57,017 nt of DNA from Pseudomonadota bacterium (GCA_023393475.1 JAEWLC010000093.1:1-57017), one strand, 5' to 3'; shown: positions 1-6,833, counted from the first letter of the stretch. The notes: generated by a model from the letters alone, not told the origin. Numbers and translations are program-made.

Positions 1-673
1 CGCCCCTATCCTCATCCCGTCCCCTCGCACTCGGGCGGAGTCGAGACGAACGGTTCGTGGGGGATGGCTGGGGGCGGGAAGTCGTTTCGGCCCAGGTTCA
101 AAGCGCGTCGGGAGGGGCCGGTTCGCCGGTCAAGCCGCTGGCTACGCGGGGGAGGCTGCAAAGGGCGCCTCCCAGGGGCGAAGGCCGCTTCCCTTGGAGT
201 GGCCGGAAGAGGCGGCGAGGCGGGTGAATTCCCGGTTGCAAGGCCACCCACCGTCCTCGCGATGCGGCACTTCCGAGCGACGGCGCAGCCGGCGAAAAGC
301 TCTGGTGGAGCTTTTCGAGCGACGGAAGGCCATGAGAGCCACGCTCGAATGGCTCAGATGCCCCGCCTCACACGTCATTGGTCCAAAATCCCGGTCGTGC
401 CGGCGAGGCGAGCGCCTTGCCACTACCATCGCGGACTACCGCTCGAGGCCAAGCCGGGCCGGCACCGCCTGACTACCCTGCCCCCCGACGGATTCCAGTC
501 CGCCGGTCGCCGCGTCACGCCCGCGCCCCCTCGGCCGGACGGGTCTTCCTCCGGGAGATCTCCAGAGGTCCCCGCCGACCAAAGCGCCGTCATCGGATGA
601 CCCTCACCATGCGAAACAAGCGAATTCGCTGCACGGTACCAATCCGCACATTACTTCGCTGTTTCGCGAGTAA
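1..673. other. No supportable gene; GC-rich non-coding or unrecognised DNA
   Basis: Several overlapping open frames exist here on both strands, but none has a convincing ribosome binding site, a recognisable domain or a normal amino-acid composition; they are rich in Arg, Pro, Gly and Ser, as expected of chance frames in GC-rich DNA. I compared both strands by eye with rRNA, tRNA, tmRNA and RNase P RNA signatures and saw none. The only structured element noticed is a perfect hairpin at 293-317. Confidence 0.5.
293..317. repeat. Perfect 10-bp inverted repeat (hairpin)
   Basis: CGAAAAGCTC (293-302) and GAGCTTTTCG (308-317) are exact reverse complements around the 5-nt loop TGGTG. The decamer CGAGCGACGG also occurs on both sides (from about 274 and from about 316). 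No T-run follows on either strand, so it is not a standard intrinsic terminator. Function unknown. Confidence 0.55.
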
Positions 674-703
674 TTGACTCCATCTCATCGCCAGACGTAA
701 ATA
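674..703 (+). promoter_or_regulatory. Candidate sigma-70-like promoter
   Basis: TTGACT (674-679) is followed after 18 nt by TAAATA (698-703), in a patch clearly more AT-rich than its surroundings. It lies about 60 nt upstream of the gene starting at 766. This is pattern recognition only. Confidence 0.4.
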
Positions 704-765
704 ACCATCTGCACTTGACTGTCATCCGCCGTCGATAAACTTCGTACGGGAAAGGAGGAACTGAT

Positions 766-1269
766 ATGTGCTGCGGGGAGGCGTGCCAACTCATCAGCTA
801 TATTTTTGAATGGGACAACGGCAGCATCATTGCCGCCGAGGGCCAGGACCCGGATCACAACAATCCGGGCAAGATCATCACCACGGAAATCCTCGAGCAA
901 CTGAAGGGCCACCTCATCCCGAGGGCGAACAAGAACTTCGTGCTCGATCTGATCCGCAAGCGCGCCGAGGAACAGGCGCGGCGCAAGCGCAACCCGCGCA
1001 TCATCGCGACGGACGGCTCCAGCACGCTCACCTGGCTCGTTTCCACCTGCACGGGTCCCGGCGACGACCAGGGCGATTGCGTCTGCCTGCCGATCGTGGG
1101 CAGCAAGCCGGTGAAGGTGGAGCCCACCGAAATGGAGATCACCATCGTGGACCTGCCCGGCGCCGGGCTGCCCGGCAAGTACGAGACCTTCTCGGTCACC
1201 ATCCGGGTCACGGTCCGTATCGAGACCCGCCCCGGCCAGTGCCACAGCACCAAGCGCCGAATAGGCTGA
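766..1269 (+). CDS. Orphan Cys-containing hypothetical protein
   Basis: I do not recognise this 167-residue protein. The start is well supported by AAGGAGGA about 8 nt upstream of the ATG. It has no signal peptide or membrane segment. Cysteines cluster at the N-terminus (Cys2, Cys3, Cys7), in the middle (Cys95, Cys105, Cys107) and near the end (Cys159), which could suggest metal binding or disulfides. A strongly basic helix-like stretch (about residues 62-78, rich in Arg/Lys/Glu) sits in the centre. It stands alone behind its own candidate promoter and is not obviously in an operon with the cNMP-fold gene about 90 nt downstream. Confidence 0.7.
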   Translation: MCCGEACQLISYIFEWDNGSIIAAEGQDPDHNNPGKIITTEILEQLKGHLIPRANKNFVLDLIRKRAEEQARRKRNPRIIATDGSSTLTWLVSTCTGPGDDQGDCVCLPIVGSKPVKVEPTEMEITIVDLPGAGLPGKYETFSVTIRVTVRIETRPGQCHSTKRRIG

Positions 1270-1361
1270 TCCCCGCCCACGTTCCACCTTCAACCGTCCC
1301 CCGCCCCGCGCTATGCTTCCCCCGCGGGACGGCCCGCGCGGATCCGGGGGGACCCACTGAA

Positions 1362-1805
1362 ATGGCCAATCTCTTGGCGCTCACCATCTCCTATCCAACG
1401 CTGCGTCTCGAGCGCGGCGAGACGCTGATCGAGACCGGCGAGGCGCGCGGCGAGCTCTTCGTCCTCGCCTCCGGCCAGCTCAAGGTCGAGCGCGACGGCG
1501 TCGAGATCGCCCGCATTTCCGAGCCCGGCACCCTCGTCGGCGAAATGAGCGTGCTGCTCGGCTCCGATCACTCGGCCACCGTCACCGCGCTCACCCCGGT
1601 CGAGGTCCGCCATATCGAGGACGGGCTCGATTGGCTCGAGCAGAGCCCCATCGCCGCCCTCCACGTCGCCACCCTCGCCTGCCAGCGCCTCGATGCCACC
1701 AGCGCACTGCTCGTCGAGCTCAAGAAGGGCGGCGCCGCGGCCCGCGAGGAAACCTTCCTCGAGCGCCTGTTCGGCACCATCACCGGCGCCGAAACCCGGG
1801 CCTGA
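1362..1805 (+). CDS. Cyclic nucleotide-binding-fold (Crp-like) protein
   Basis: A 147-residue single-domain protein. Residues about 15-85 have the cNMP-binding beta-barrel pattern (a G-E-x-L-F-V-L-x-S-G-x-L-K-V strand pair, then G-x-x-V-G-E-M-S-V-L). The phosphate cassette reads G-E-M-S-V-L-L-G-S-D-H-S-A-T-V: the Arg that normally contacts the cyclic phosphate is replaced (His70), so cAMP binding is doubtful. There is no helix-turn-helix domain after the barrel, only a short helical tail, so it is not a DNA-binding Crp. The frame is open far upstream, but ATG 1362 matches the N-terminus of the fold. Ligand and partner are unknown. Confidence 0.8.
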   Translation: MANLLALTISYPTLRLERGETLIETGEARGELFVLASGQLKVERDGVEIARISEPGTLVGEMSVLLGSDHSATVTALTPVEVRHIEDGLDWLEQSPIAALHVATLACQRLDATSALLVELKKGGAAAREETFLERLFGTITGAETRA

Positions 1806-1880
1806 GCCATCAACCGGGCGGATGGCAGCCATCAACCCGGCTGCGTTGAACTTCTTCCCGTCTTGCCCAATCATGCCATC

Positions 1881-2228
1881 ATGCGCAGGCAAGACGAAGA
1901 CGACGAAGCCCCCTACCCCCCGGTCGCCACCCCGGCCCCCGCCGCAGCGGCCGCCGGTACCAATGGCGGCCCGCCCCTCGACGACGATCCCCGCCCCTGG
2001 GGCAGCGACGGCATCGGCAACTACTTCGAATGGAAGGCCGCCGAGGATCGCGTCTGGAAGGACGTGCCCTACGATATCGCCGTAATGCGCGCCCGCCGCG
2101 CCGAGGCCATGGGCCTCACCTATCGCGAATACACGCTCGAAATCCTCGAGCGCGGCATCTACCTCAGCGCCGAAGCCGACGCGGACCGCATCGCCGCGAT
2201 CAAACGCCGTCGCCCCATCCGCTACTGA
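1881..2228 (+). CDS. Conserved-looking hypothetical protein with helical C-terminal domain
   Basis: About 115 residues from ATG 1881; a TTG at 1863 in the same frame would add six. The first half is acidic, then Pro/Ala-rich and probably disordered. The second half (roughly residues 55-115) is a compact helical region with the run Y-D-I-A-V-M-R-A-R-R-A-E-A-M-G-L followed by T-Y-R-E-Y-T-L-E-I-L-E-R-G. I do not recognise a named domain and assign no function. No good ribosome binding site precedes either start, so the N-terminus is uncertain. It lies 57 nt before the PNPOx-like gene on the same strand. Confidence 0.65.
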   Translation: MRRQDEDDEAPYPPVATPAPAAAAAGTNGGPPLDDDPRPWGSDGIGNYFEWKAAEDRVWKDVPYDIAVMRARRAEAMGLTYREYTLEILERGIYLSAEADADRIAAIKRRRPIRY

Positions 2229-2285
2229 GCGCAACCATGCCCCCGCTCTCTCGTTTGCCCCTCACTGCAAACAAGGAGCTTCATC

Positions 2286-2828
2286 ATGGCGAACGAAGAG
2301 AAGGGCCTCAGCCCCGACGAACTCACCGACAAGGCGTGGAAGCTGGCCGAAAAGATCCGCGTCGGCCTCTTCAACACCTGGGATGGCACCCAGCAGCGCG
2401 TCCGCCCGCTGACCGCCACGGTTGATCGCGACGAGCACGCCATCCACTTCCTGATCGGCATCGACGGCGGCACTACCCTAGCCGACGCCACCGGCGACGC
2501 TCCGGGAATAACGCTCGCCGAGCAGATCGAACGCTTCCCCCGCGTCTCGGTGTCCTTCGCCGATCCCGGCTCATCCGACTACGTCGTCATCGCCGGCGAG
2601 GCCGATGTGTCCAACGACCGTGCCAGGATCGAGGAACTCTGGACGCCCTTCGCCAAGGCCTGGTGGGATGGCCCCGAGGATCCGCGCATCCGCCTGGTGA
2701 CGCTGCGCCCCGACAATGCCGAAATCTGGGAAGGCCCGAACAAGCTCGTCGCCTATGCGGTCATGCTCACCGCTGCCGCGACCGGCGCCAAGCCGCCCGT
2801 TGGCGATCACGGCGCTGTCCGGCTCTAG
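2286..2828 (+). CDS. Pyridoxamine 5'-phosphate oxidase-like (general stress protein 26 type) flavin-binding protein
   Basis: A 180-residue soluble protein with AAGGAG upstream of the ATG. The pattern W-K-L-A-E-K-I-R-V-G-L-F-N-T, then a strand with R-V-R-P-L-T-A and later A-I-H-F-L-I, is typical of the split-barrel PNPOx-like family; W-T-P-F-A-K-A-W-W and L-V-T-L-R-P-D-N-A-E-I-W in the last third match the general stress protein 26 branch. Members bind FMN, FAD or F420 and often serve in stress responses; substrates are seldom known. True PdxH is unlikely because its PLP-binding C-terminal motif is not visible. Confidence 0.8.
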   Translation: MANEEKGLSPDELTDKAWKLAEKIRVGLFNTWDGTQQRVRPLTATVDRDEHAIHFLIGIDGGTTLADATGDAPGITLAEQIERFPRVSVSFADPGSSDYVVIAGEADVSNDRARIEELWTPFAKAWWDGPEDPRIRLVTLRPDNAEIWEGPNKLVAYAVMLTAAATGAKPPVGDHGAVRL

Positions 2829-2976
2829 CGCTCCGGTGCGGGCATCGATGCCCGCCCCGCTCCACTCGTGTCACGATGGAGTAGTTGACAACCGCCCGCA
2901 TGGGCTAACATGAAGCACGCCCCTGGCCGCCGCGCCCCCTTTCGCCGGCCGCCACCGAAACCAAGGGAGACTAGAA

Positions 2977-3372
2977 ATGCGTCTTCGTATCGCCCTCGCT
3001 GCCGCCGCACTGTCTCTCGCCGCGCTCGCGCCGGTTTCTGCCGGGGCCGCATCCGCCGGCACGGCACGCGCCTCCGCCGATATTCCTGTCCGTTCCGGGC
3101 CGGGGGTCGGCTACGACAGGATCGCCATTCTCAAGAAGGGCGCCCAGGTGCGGCTGCAGCGCTGCACGCGCGATTCAGGCTGGTGCCTGTTTCTCGGCAA
3201 GGACGGCGAGCCGGTCGGCTGGGTGCGCGGCTCCTATCTCGTCGGTTCCGGCGCCAAGCTCGAGGTGACGCCGCACCGCTTCCTGGGCTTCAATCCGCTC
3301 GATCCGCTCGGCTTCTGCGGCCCCGACAGGGATGGCGACTGGGACGATAGCGACCCGTTCTGCGAGCAGTAA
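2977..3372 (+). CDS. Secreted SH3-domain protein (cluster member 1)
   Basis: 131 residues with a clear Sec signal peptide (Arg-x-Arg, a long Ala/Leu core, cleavage probably near residues 22-26). Residues about 33-88 form a bacterial SH3 domain: I-P-V-R-S-G-P-G-V-G-Y, then L-K-K-G-A-Q-V, W-C-L-F, and V-G-W-V-R-G-S-Y-L. Such domains usually act in the periplasm, often binding peptidoglycan or proteins. The acidic tail has two Cys (C-G-P-D...P-F-C), a diverged version of the C-x2-G-K-x4-C motif of members 2-4. GGGAGA precedes the ATG. First of four paralogues in about 2 kb. Confidence 0.85.
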   Translation: MRLRIALAAAALSLAALAPVSAGAASAGTARASADIPVRSGPGVGYDRIAILKKGAQVRLQRCTRDSGWCLFLGKDGEPVGWVRGSYLVGSGAKLEVTPHRFLGFNPLDPLGFCGPDRDGDWDDSDPFCEQ

Positions 3373-3393
3373 TTTCCGCCACAAAGATGAACA

Positions 3394-3416
3394 GATTTCG
3401 CCGACGGCGCGAAATC
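3394..3416 (+). terminator. Weak hairpin after SH3 gene 1
   Basis: GATTTCGC (3394-3401) pairs with GCGAAATC (3409-3416) and is followed by ATTCT. A short stem with a poor T-run; could be a weak terminator. Confidence 0.3.
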
Positions 3417-3434
3417 ATTCTACCTAAACGACCG

Positions 3435-3451
3435 TTTCAGCTTCGGTTCAG
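3435..3451 (+). promoter_or_regulatory. 11-bp-spaced direct repeat (TTTCAG-N5-GTTCAG) upstream of SH3 gene 2
   Basis: TTTCAG at 3435-3440 and GTTCAG at 3446-3451 start 11 bp apart, one helical turn, about 60 nt before ATG 3511. The same arrangement lies at the same distance before SH3 genes 3 and 4. Spacing and position suit an OmpR/PhoB-type response regulator site overlapping a -35 region. Regulator unknown. Confidence 0.4.
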
Positions 3452-3510
3452 GCACATCCTTCTAGTTTCACGGTCAAGGCAGTGATGCCAAACCGAGGAA
3501 GGAATAGAAG

Positions 3511-3885
3511 ATGTTCGCCACCACACTGAAGACCGTTGCTATCGCCACCGCCGTTGTCATCGCCACCGCCGGCTCGTCCATGGCTGCCACCTATGCCTGG
3601 GCAGACAATGACGCCAAGATCTGGAGCAAGCCGAGCAAGGGCGCCACGCAGGTCAACGCGATCGAGGAAGGCCAGAAGGTCAAGATCATCGACAAGTACA
3701 AGAGCTACTACAAGATCTCGATCCCCGGCCAGGACGGCTGGACGCATGCCGACAACCTCTACTTCGAGGATGTCCCCGGCCCCGGCCCGTTCCCGTTCCC
3801 GGCCGGCGACTTTGGCTACGGCTACGGCGGCTCGTTCTGCGTCGAAGGCAAGAGCGCCTCGTTCTGCCTCAGCGGCGGCTACTGA
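3511..3885 (+). CDS. Secreted SH3-domain protein (cluster member 2)
   Basis: 124 residues: signal peptide to about Ala25-Ala26 (S-S-M-A-A), then an SH3-type domain over about 28-87 (A-K-I-W-S-K-P, G-Q-K-V-K-I-I, Y-Y-K-I, D-G-W-T-H-A), a Pro/Gly/Phe/Tyr-rich linker (88-107) and the C-terminal motif C-V-E-G-K-S-A-S-F-C (Cys110, Cys119). Members 3 and 4 keep the two Cys and the G-K pair at identical spacing, so a disulfide-closed loop in the periplasm is likely. AGGAAGGA precedes the ATG. Probably transcribed alone, with a strong terminator downstream. Confidence 0.85.
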   Translation: MFATTLKTVAIATAVVIATAGSSMAATYAWADNDAKIWSKPSKGATQVNAIEEGQKVKIIDKYKSYYKISIPGQDGWTHADNLYFEDVPGPGPFPFPAGDFGYGYGGSFCVEGKSASFCLSGGY

Positions 3886-3907
3886 TCTCCAACCGCTCCC
3901 ATCATCG

Positions 3908-3941
3908 ACGCCCCCGGCAGGTCCGGGGGCGTTCGTATTTT
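3908..3941 (+). terminator. Intrinsic terminator of SH3 gene 2
   Basis: ACGCCCCCGG (3908-3917) pairs perfectly with CCGGGGGCGT (3923-3932) around a 5-nt loop, followed by TCGTATTTT. Confidence 0.8.
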
Positions 3942-3995
3942 GCGCCCTGCGCAGTCGGCGCCCGGACCCGAAACCGACTTTCTGTTAAAGGCCCG

Positions 3996-4012
3996 GTTCA
4001 GCCTGCGTTCAG
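3996..4012 (+). promoter_or_regulatory. 11-bp-spaced direct repeat (GTTCAG-N5-GTTCAG) upstream of SH3 gene 3
   Basis: Two exact GTTCAG hexamers (3996-4001, 4007-4012), 66 nt before ATG 4079. The segment down to the start also shares a GGCAG-N2-ATGCCAA stretch with the region before SH3 gene 2, so the promoter was probably duplicated with the gene. Confidence 0.45.
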
Positions 4013-4078
4013 CCGCCTCTCCATATCGTCCATGTCATCGGCAGCAATGCCAACCGACCCAAACAAGGACTCCTCCAG

Positions 4079-4450
4079 ATGCTTCGCTCGCTCAAGACTG
4101 TCGCCCTTGCGACCGCAGTCGTTCTCGCCACCGCCGGCGCCTCCATGGCCGCCACCTGGGCCTATGTCGACAAGACCGTGAAGGTCCTCGACGACCACCA
4201 CAAGGATGCTACCCCGGTCAACTGGGTGAAGAAGGGCCAGGAAGTCCAGGTCATCGGGCAGTGGAAGAACTGGTACAAGCTCAAGCTCAAAGGCCCCGAT
4301 GGCTGGGTCCGCTCGAACGTCATCGACTTCGACTACTACGAGGACGACTACTACCCCGTGAAGCCGGGCTATCCGGTCAAGCCGGGCTTCGGCACCTCGT
4401 TCTGCGTCGACGGCAAGAACTCGCAGTTCTGCCTCGGCACCCAGTTCTGA
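4079..4450 (+). CDS. Secreted SH3-domain protein (cluster member 3)
   Basis: 123 residues and clearly a paralogue of member 2: near-identical signal peptide (L-K-T-V-A-x-A-T-A-V-V, cleavage near A-S-M-A-A), SH3 domain over about 26-84 (V-K-V-L-D, K-K-G-Q-E-V-Q-V-I, W-Y-K-L, D-G-W-V-R-S-N), a Tyr/Asp-rich stretch around 85-93, a K-P-G-Y/F repeat, and the terminal motif C-V-D-G-K-N-S-Q-F-C (Cys109, Cys118). AAGGA sits about 9 nt upstream of the ATG. Expected in the periplasm; function unknown. Flanked by its own candidate promoter repeat and a strong terminator, so probably monocistronic. Confidence 0.85.
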   Translation: MLRSLKTVALATAVVLATAGASMAATWAYVDKTVKVLDDHHKDATPVNWVKKGQEVQVIGQWKNWYKLKLKGPDGWVRSNVIDFDYYEDDYYPVKPGYPVKPGFGTSFCVDGKNSQFCLGTQF

Positions 4451-4472
4451 TCTCACCGATCTGAGCCAGTTG

Positions 4473-4514
4473 CGACGGCCTCCCGGCACCCGGCGGGAGG
4501 CCGTCGTTCATTTT
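4473..4514 (+). terminator. Intrinsic terminator of SH3 gene 3
   Basis: A perfect 13-bp stem (4473-4485 with 4494-4506, loop of 8 nt) followed by TTCATTTT. Confidence 0.8.
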
Positions 4515-4522
4515 GCATTCAG
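4506..4522 (+). promoter_or_regulatory. Degenerate 11-bp direct repeat (GTTCAT-N5-ATTCAG) upstream of SH3 gene 4
   Basis: GTTCAT (4506-4511) and ATTCAG (4517-4522) keep the 11-bp spacing seen upstream of genes 2 and 3 and end 64 nt before ATG 4587. It overlaps the T-tail of the preceding terminator, which weakens the case. Confidence 0.3.
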
Positions 4523-4586
4523 GAAACCCGGCGCACCGTTTCGACGTTCTGGGGGCACTGCCTATTCTCCTGAAAGGACCACGATC

Positions 4587-4994
4587 ATGCCCGCTCACCG
4601 TCTCGCTCTCGGCCTCGCCGGCGCGCTGCTGGCGCTCGGCATCGGCACCACTGCTGCCATGGCGGCCAGCGCCTATGCGTCCTCGACCGTCAACGTGCGC
4701 TCGGGCGCCGGTACCGGCTACCCTGTGGTCGACGTGCTCCGCGCGGGCCAGCGGGTGGAAGTCGAGTACTGCCGGGGCACCTGGTGCATGGTGCAGAAGC
4801 CCGGCGCCGACGGCTGGGTGAACGCCAACTACCTCAGCGCCGATCGCTACGACGATGACGAGTATTACGACGACTACGATGACGACTATTTCTTCATCGA
4901 GCGTCCGCGCTACGGCTTCCGCCCGATCTACCCCCGCTATCGCAGCCAGGTTTGCTGGGGCGGAAAGAACACATCGCTCTGCTTCAGTGACTGA
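4587..4994 (+). CDS. Secreted SH3-domain protein (cluster member 4)
   Basis: 135 residues from ATG 4587, preceded by GAAAGGA. The frame is open further upstream, but this start gives a normal signal peptide (cleavage near A-A-M-A-A, about residue 27). The SH3 domain spans about 30-85 (V-N-V-R-S-G-A-G-T-G-Y, L-R-A-G-Q-R-V, C-R-G-T-W-C-M-V, D-G-W-V-N-A-N-Y-L). A very acidic Asp/Tyr run follows (88-104), then Arg/Pro/Tyr-rich sequence and the C-terminal motif C-W-G-G-K-N-T-S-L-C (Cys123, Cys132). It is closer to member 1 in its SH3 domain and to members 2 and 3 in its tail. Periplasmic; role unknown. Confidence 0.85.
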   Translation: MPAHRLALGLAGALLALGIGTTAAMAASAYASSTVNVRSGAGTGYPVVDVLRAGQRVEVEYCRGTWCMVQKPGADGWVNANYLSADRYDDDEYYDDYDDDYFFIERPRYGFRPIYPRYRSQVCWGGKNTSLCFSD

Positions 4995-4999
4995 TCCGG

Positions 5000-5023
5000 G
5001 TTGCCCGGCGTCGGCCGGGCGAC
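5000..5023 (+). terminator. Hairpin after SH3 gene 4
   Basis: GTTGCCCGGC (5000-5009) pairs with GCCGGGCGAC (5014-5023), including one G:U, around a 4-nt loop; only TATCT follows. Probable but weak terminator. Confidence 0.4.
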
Positions 5024-5052
5024 TATCTAGTCAGCATCCCTGATCTGCGACG

Positions 5053-5286
5053 GTGACACCGGTGACGCCTGCCAACAACTCCAAGCCCTATGTGAAGCTT
5101 GCCGCCACGTTGTGCAGCCTCGGGATCGGCATGTACTTCATCGAACGACTTGGTCTGGGCGAGTTCAAGAAGTACTTCGACGTCCACATCAACGAGGTCA
5201 TCCTGTCGATCCTCGTCATAGCGCCCTTCGCCCTGATCATCTCGGGCGCCCTTGTCTTCATGATCGGCAAGATGCGCCGGCTCTGA
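5053..5286 (+). CDS. Small membrane protein, unknown function
   Basis: 77 residues starting at GTG (a second GTG lies 9 nt on). Two hydrophobic segments are visible, about residues 15-31 and 48-70 (S-I-L-V-I-A-P-F-A-L-I-I-S-G-A-L-V), with a basic end (K-M-R-R-L). No domain recognised. A 7-bp inverted repeat (5274-5280 with 5287-5293) overlaps the stop codon and may end transcription from both this gene and the convergent gene that ends at 5296. The start is uncertain because no strong ribosome binding site is visible. Confidence 0.55.
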   Translation: MTPVTPANNSKPYVKLAATLCSLGIGMYFIERLGLGEFKKYFDVHINEVILSILVIAPFALIISGALVFMIGKMRRL

Positions 5287-5295
5287 CCGGCGCCG

Positions 5296-5736
5296 CTACT
5301 CGACTCGCAGCCGCTCCACATCGATTCCACGCGACACCAGCGGCTCCTTCATCCGCCGGCCGAGGAACTCGTTGAGGCCGTAGAGCGCCACTGTCGCGAC
5401 CAGCAGCACGATGCCGAACCCGCGCGTTCCGTCCTGCGTGCCGATGGCAATGGCCGCGAGCAACGCCGCGGCACCACCGCCCAGCAGGATATACCAGCGC
5501 CGTTCCGCCTGGATGCGCAGGTTCCGCGCGCCCGACAGCAGCAGGTCCCGCAGTTCGAGATCGCCCATCTTGGCGAGCTCGCCGTTGCCACCCTCGCGCC
5601 TGATCGTCTGCATGTAGGCTTCGACCCGGCGGTCGATGATGTCCTGCCGTTCCGCTTCCCGCCGGCCGCGGAAGAAGTAGCTGACCAGCAGTCCGATCAA
5701 CCCCAACGCCACCAGCACTTCCAGCACAACGATCAT
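5296..5736 (-). CDS. Membrane protein with coiled cytoplasmic loop, unknown function
   Basis: 146 residues from the ATG at 5736, which has GAGGA upstream; the open frame extends further but would add only a basic, atypical leader. Predicted topology: one N-terminal transmembrane helix (about 2-20), a charged helical cytoplasmic region (about 22-75, many Arg/Glu), then two more hydrophobic segments (about 80-97 and 104-124). No family recognised. It lies 79 nt downstream of the DMT transporter on the same strand, so co-transcription is possible. Confidence 0.65.
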   Translation of the reverse strand: MIVVLEVLVALGLIGLLVSYFFRGRREAERQDIIDRRVEAYMQTIRREGGNGELAKMGDLELRDLLLSGARNLRIQAERRWYILLGGGAAALLAAIAIGTQDGTRGFGIVLLVATVALYGLNEFLGRRMKEPLVSRGIDVERLRVE

Positions 5737-5815
5737 CAACCGATCCTCGAGTTTCGGGCCCCATCGCCCATCGTCCTTCAGATGTCCCCGACCCAGCCGT
5801 GATTCAAGACTTTGC

Positions 5816-6763
5816 CTAGTGCGGCGGCGTCTCTTCCTCTGCATCCGAGGGCGCTGTGTTCCGCCCTGCCCGGCTGAGATGCCGCTCGCGCGCCATCACC
5901 ACGAGGCCCGCGCCGACGATCACCGCTCCGCCGACCAGCGCGATCGGATCGATGAGATGCCCGAAGAACTGGTAGCTGAGGAAAATGCCCCACGGCAGGC
6001 CGAGGTAGTTGAAGGGCTGCAGCGTGCTCGCCGGTGCCCGCGACAGCGCCACGATCATCAACCCGTGCGCCGCCGTCGAGCTCACCGTCATGAACAGCAT
6101 CTGCCACAACGCGACGCCCTCGAACGGCTGCCAGAAGAAGATGCCCACTGCCGAAGTCAGCACCAGACCGACGACGCCCGCATACACCATGCTGGTCGCC
6201 GAGCTGTCCGTCGCCGATACCTTGCGGGTCAGCGCGATATAGAGCGCGTAGGTGGCCGCCGAAACCAGCGCGAACAGCACGCCGCCGTCGATCGGAAGCC
6301 CACCCGGCCGCACGATCACCAGCGCGCCGCAGAAACCGACCGCCACCGCGAGCAGGCGGAACACGCCGACTCGCTCGCCGAGGATCGGAATCGCCATCAG
6401 CGTCGCCAGCAGCGGATAGACCAGCACCACCGCCTGCAGCTCGGCCAGCGGCACGGTCTTGAGCGCCAGCGCAAAGGTCCAGATGTCGACCACCAGCAGC
6501 ACGCCGCGAAACACCTGCAGCAGCGGGTAGCGCGAGCGGAACGCTTCTCGCAGCGGCCCCTGCCGGCTCACCAGCCAGAGCGAGAACGCGGCAAAGGCCC
6601 AGAACCGCACCATCGCGAGCTGGAACGGCGAATGCGTCTGCACCAGGGATTTGGAAACGGCATCCTGCACGCCAAAGATCACGATCGCCAGCACCGCAAG
6701 GCCGATGCCGACTGCAACATTGTCGGCCCGCCGACGGGACTGGCCGACGCCAGGCTCACTCAT
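5816..6763 (-). CDS. DMT-superfamily (EamA domain) transporter
   Basis: 315 residues with ten hydrophobic helices in two EamA repeats (about 25-155 and 165-295), the normal size for the family. A typical internal signature is seen at L-x-E-R-V-G-V-F-R-L-L-A-V near the end of the first repeat. Members are inner-membrane exporters or permeases of metabolites; the substrate cannot be predicted. ATG 6763 is preferred over the upstream ATG at 6787 because GAGGA lies just before it and the product begins with the expected short cytoplasmic tail. Confidence 0.85.
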   Translation of the reverse strand: MSEPGVGQSRRRADNVAVGIGLAVLAIVIFGVQDAVSKSLVQTHSPFQLAMVRFWAFAAFSLWLVSRQGPLREAFRSRYPLLQVFRGVLLVVDIWTFALALKTVPLAELQAVVLVYPLLATLMAIPILGERVGVFRLLAVAVGFCGALVIVRPGGLPIDGGVLFALVSAATYALYIALTRKVSATDSSATSMVYAGVVGLVLTSAVGIFFWQPFEGVALWQMLFMTVSSTAAHGLMIVALSRAPASTLQPFNYLGLPWGIFLSYQFFGHLIDPIALVGGAVIVGAGLVVMARERHLSRAGRNTAPSDAEEETPPH

Positions 6764-6779
6764 GGAAGTCCTCTGCCAA

Positions 6780-6812
6780 ACAAACAAATGCCCCGGACCG
6801 CCGGTCCGGGGC
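6780..6812 (-). terminator. Intrinsic terminator of the Gly-rich protein gene
   Basis: On the minus strand a perfect 10-bp stem (6790-6799 with 6803-6812, 3-nt loop) is followed by ATTTGTTTGTTTGG. It insulates the gene at 6834-7157 from the transporter downstream. Confidence 0.8.
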
Positions 6813-6833
6813 AGACCATGCGCCTTATGCTGC

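Noticed and set aside
64..600. Long open frame of 178 codons on the + strand
   Set aside because: No ribosome binding site, composition typical of GC-rich chance frames (Arg, Pro, Gly, Ser), several other frames equally open.
5260..5764. Second minus-strand frame (168 codons) overlapping the membrane protein gene
   Set aside because: Out-of-frame with the hydrophobic, well-started gene at 5296-5736 and has Arg/Gly bias.
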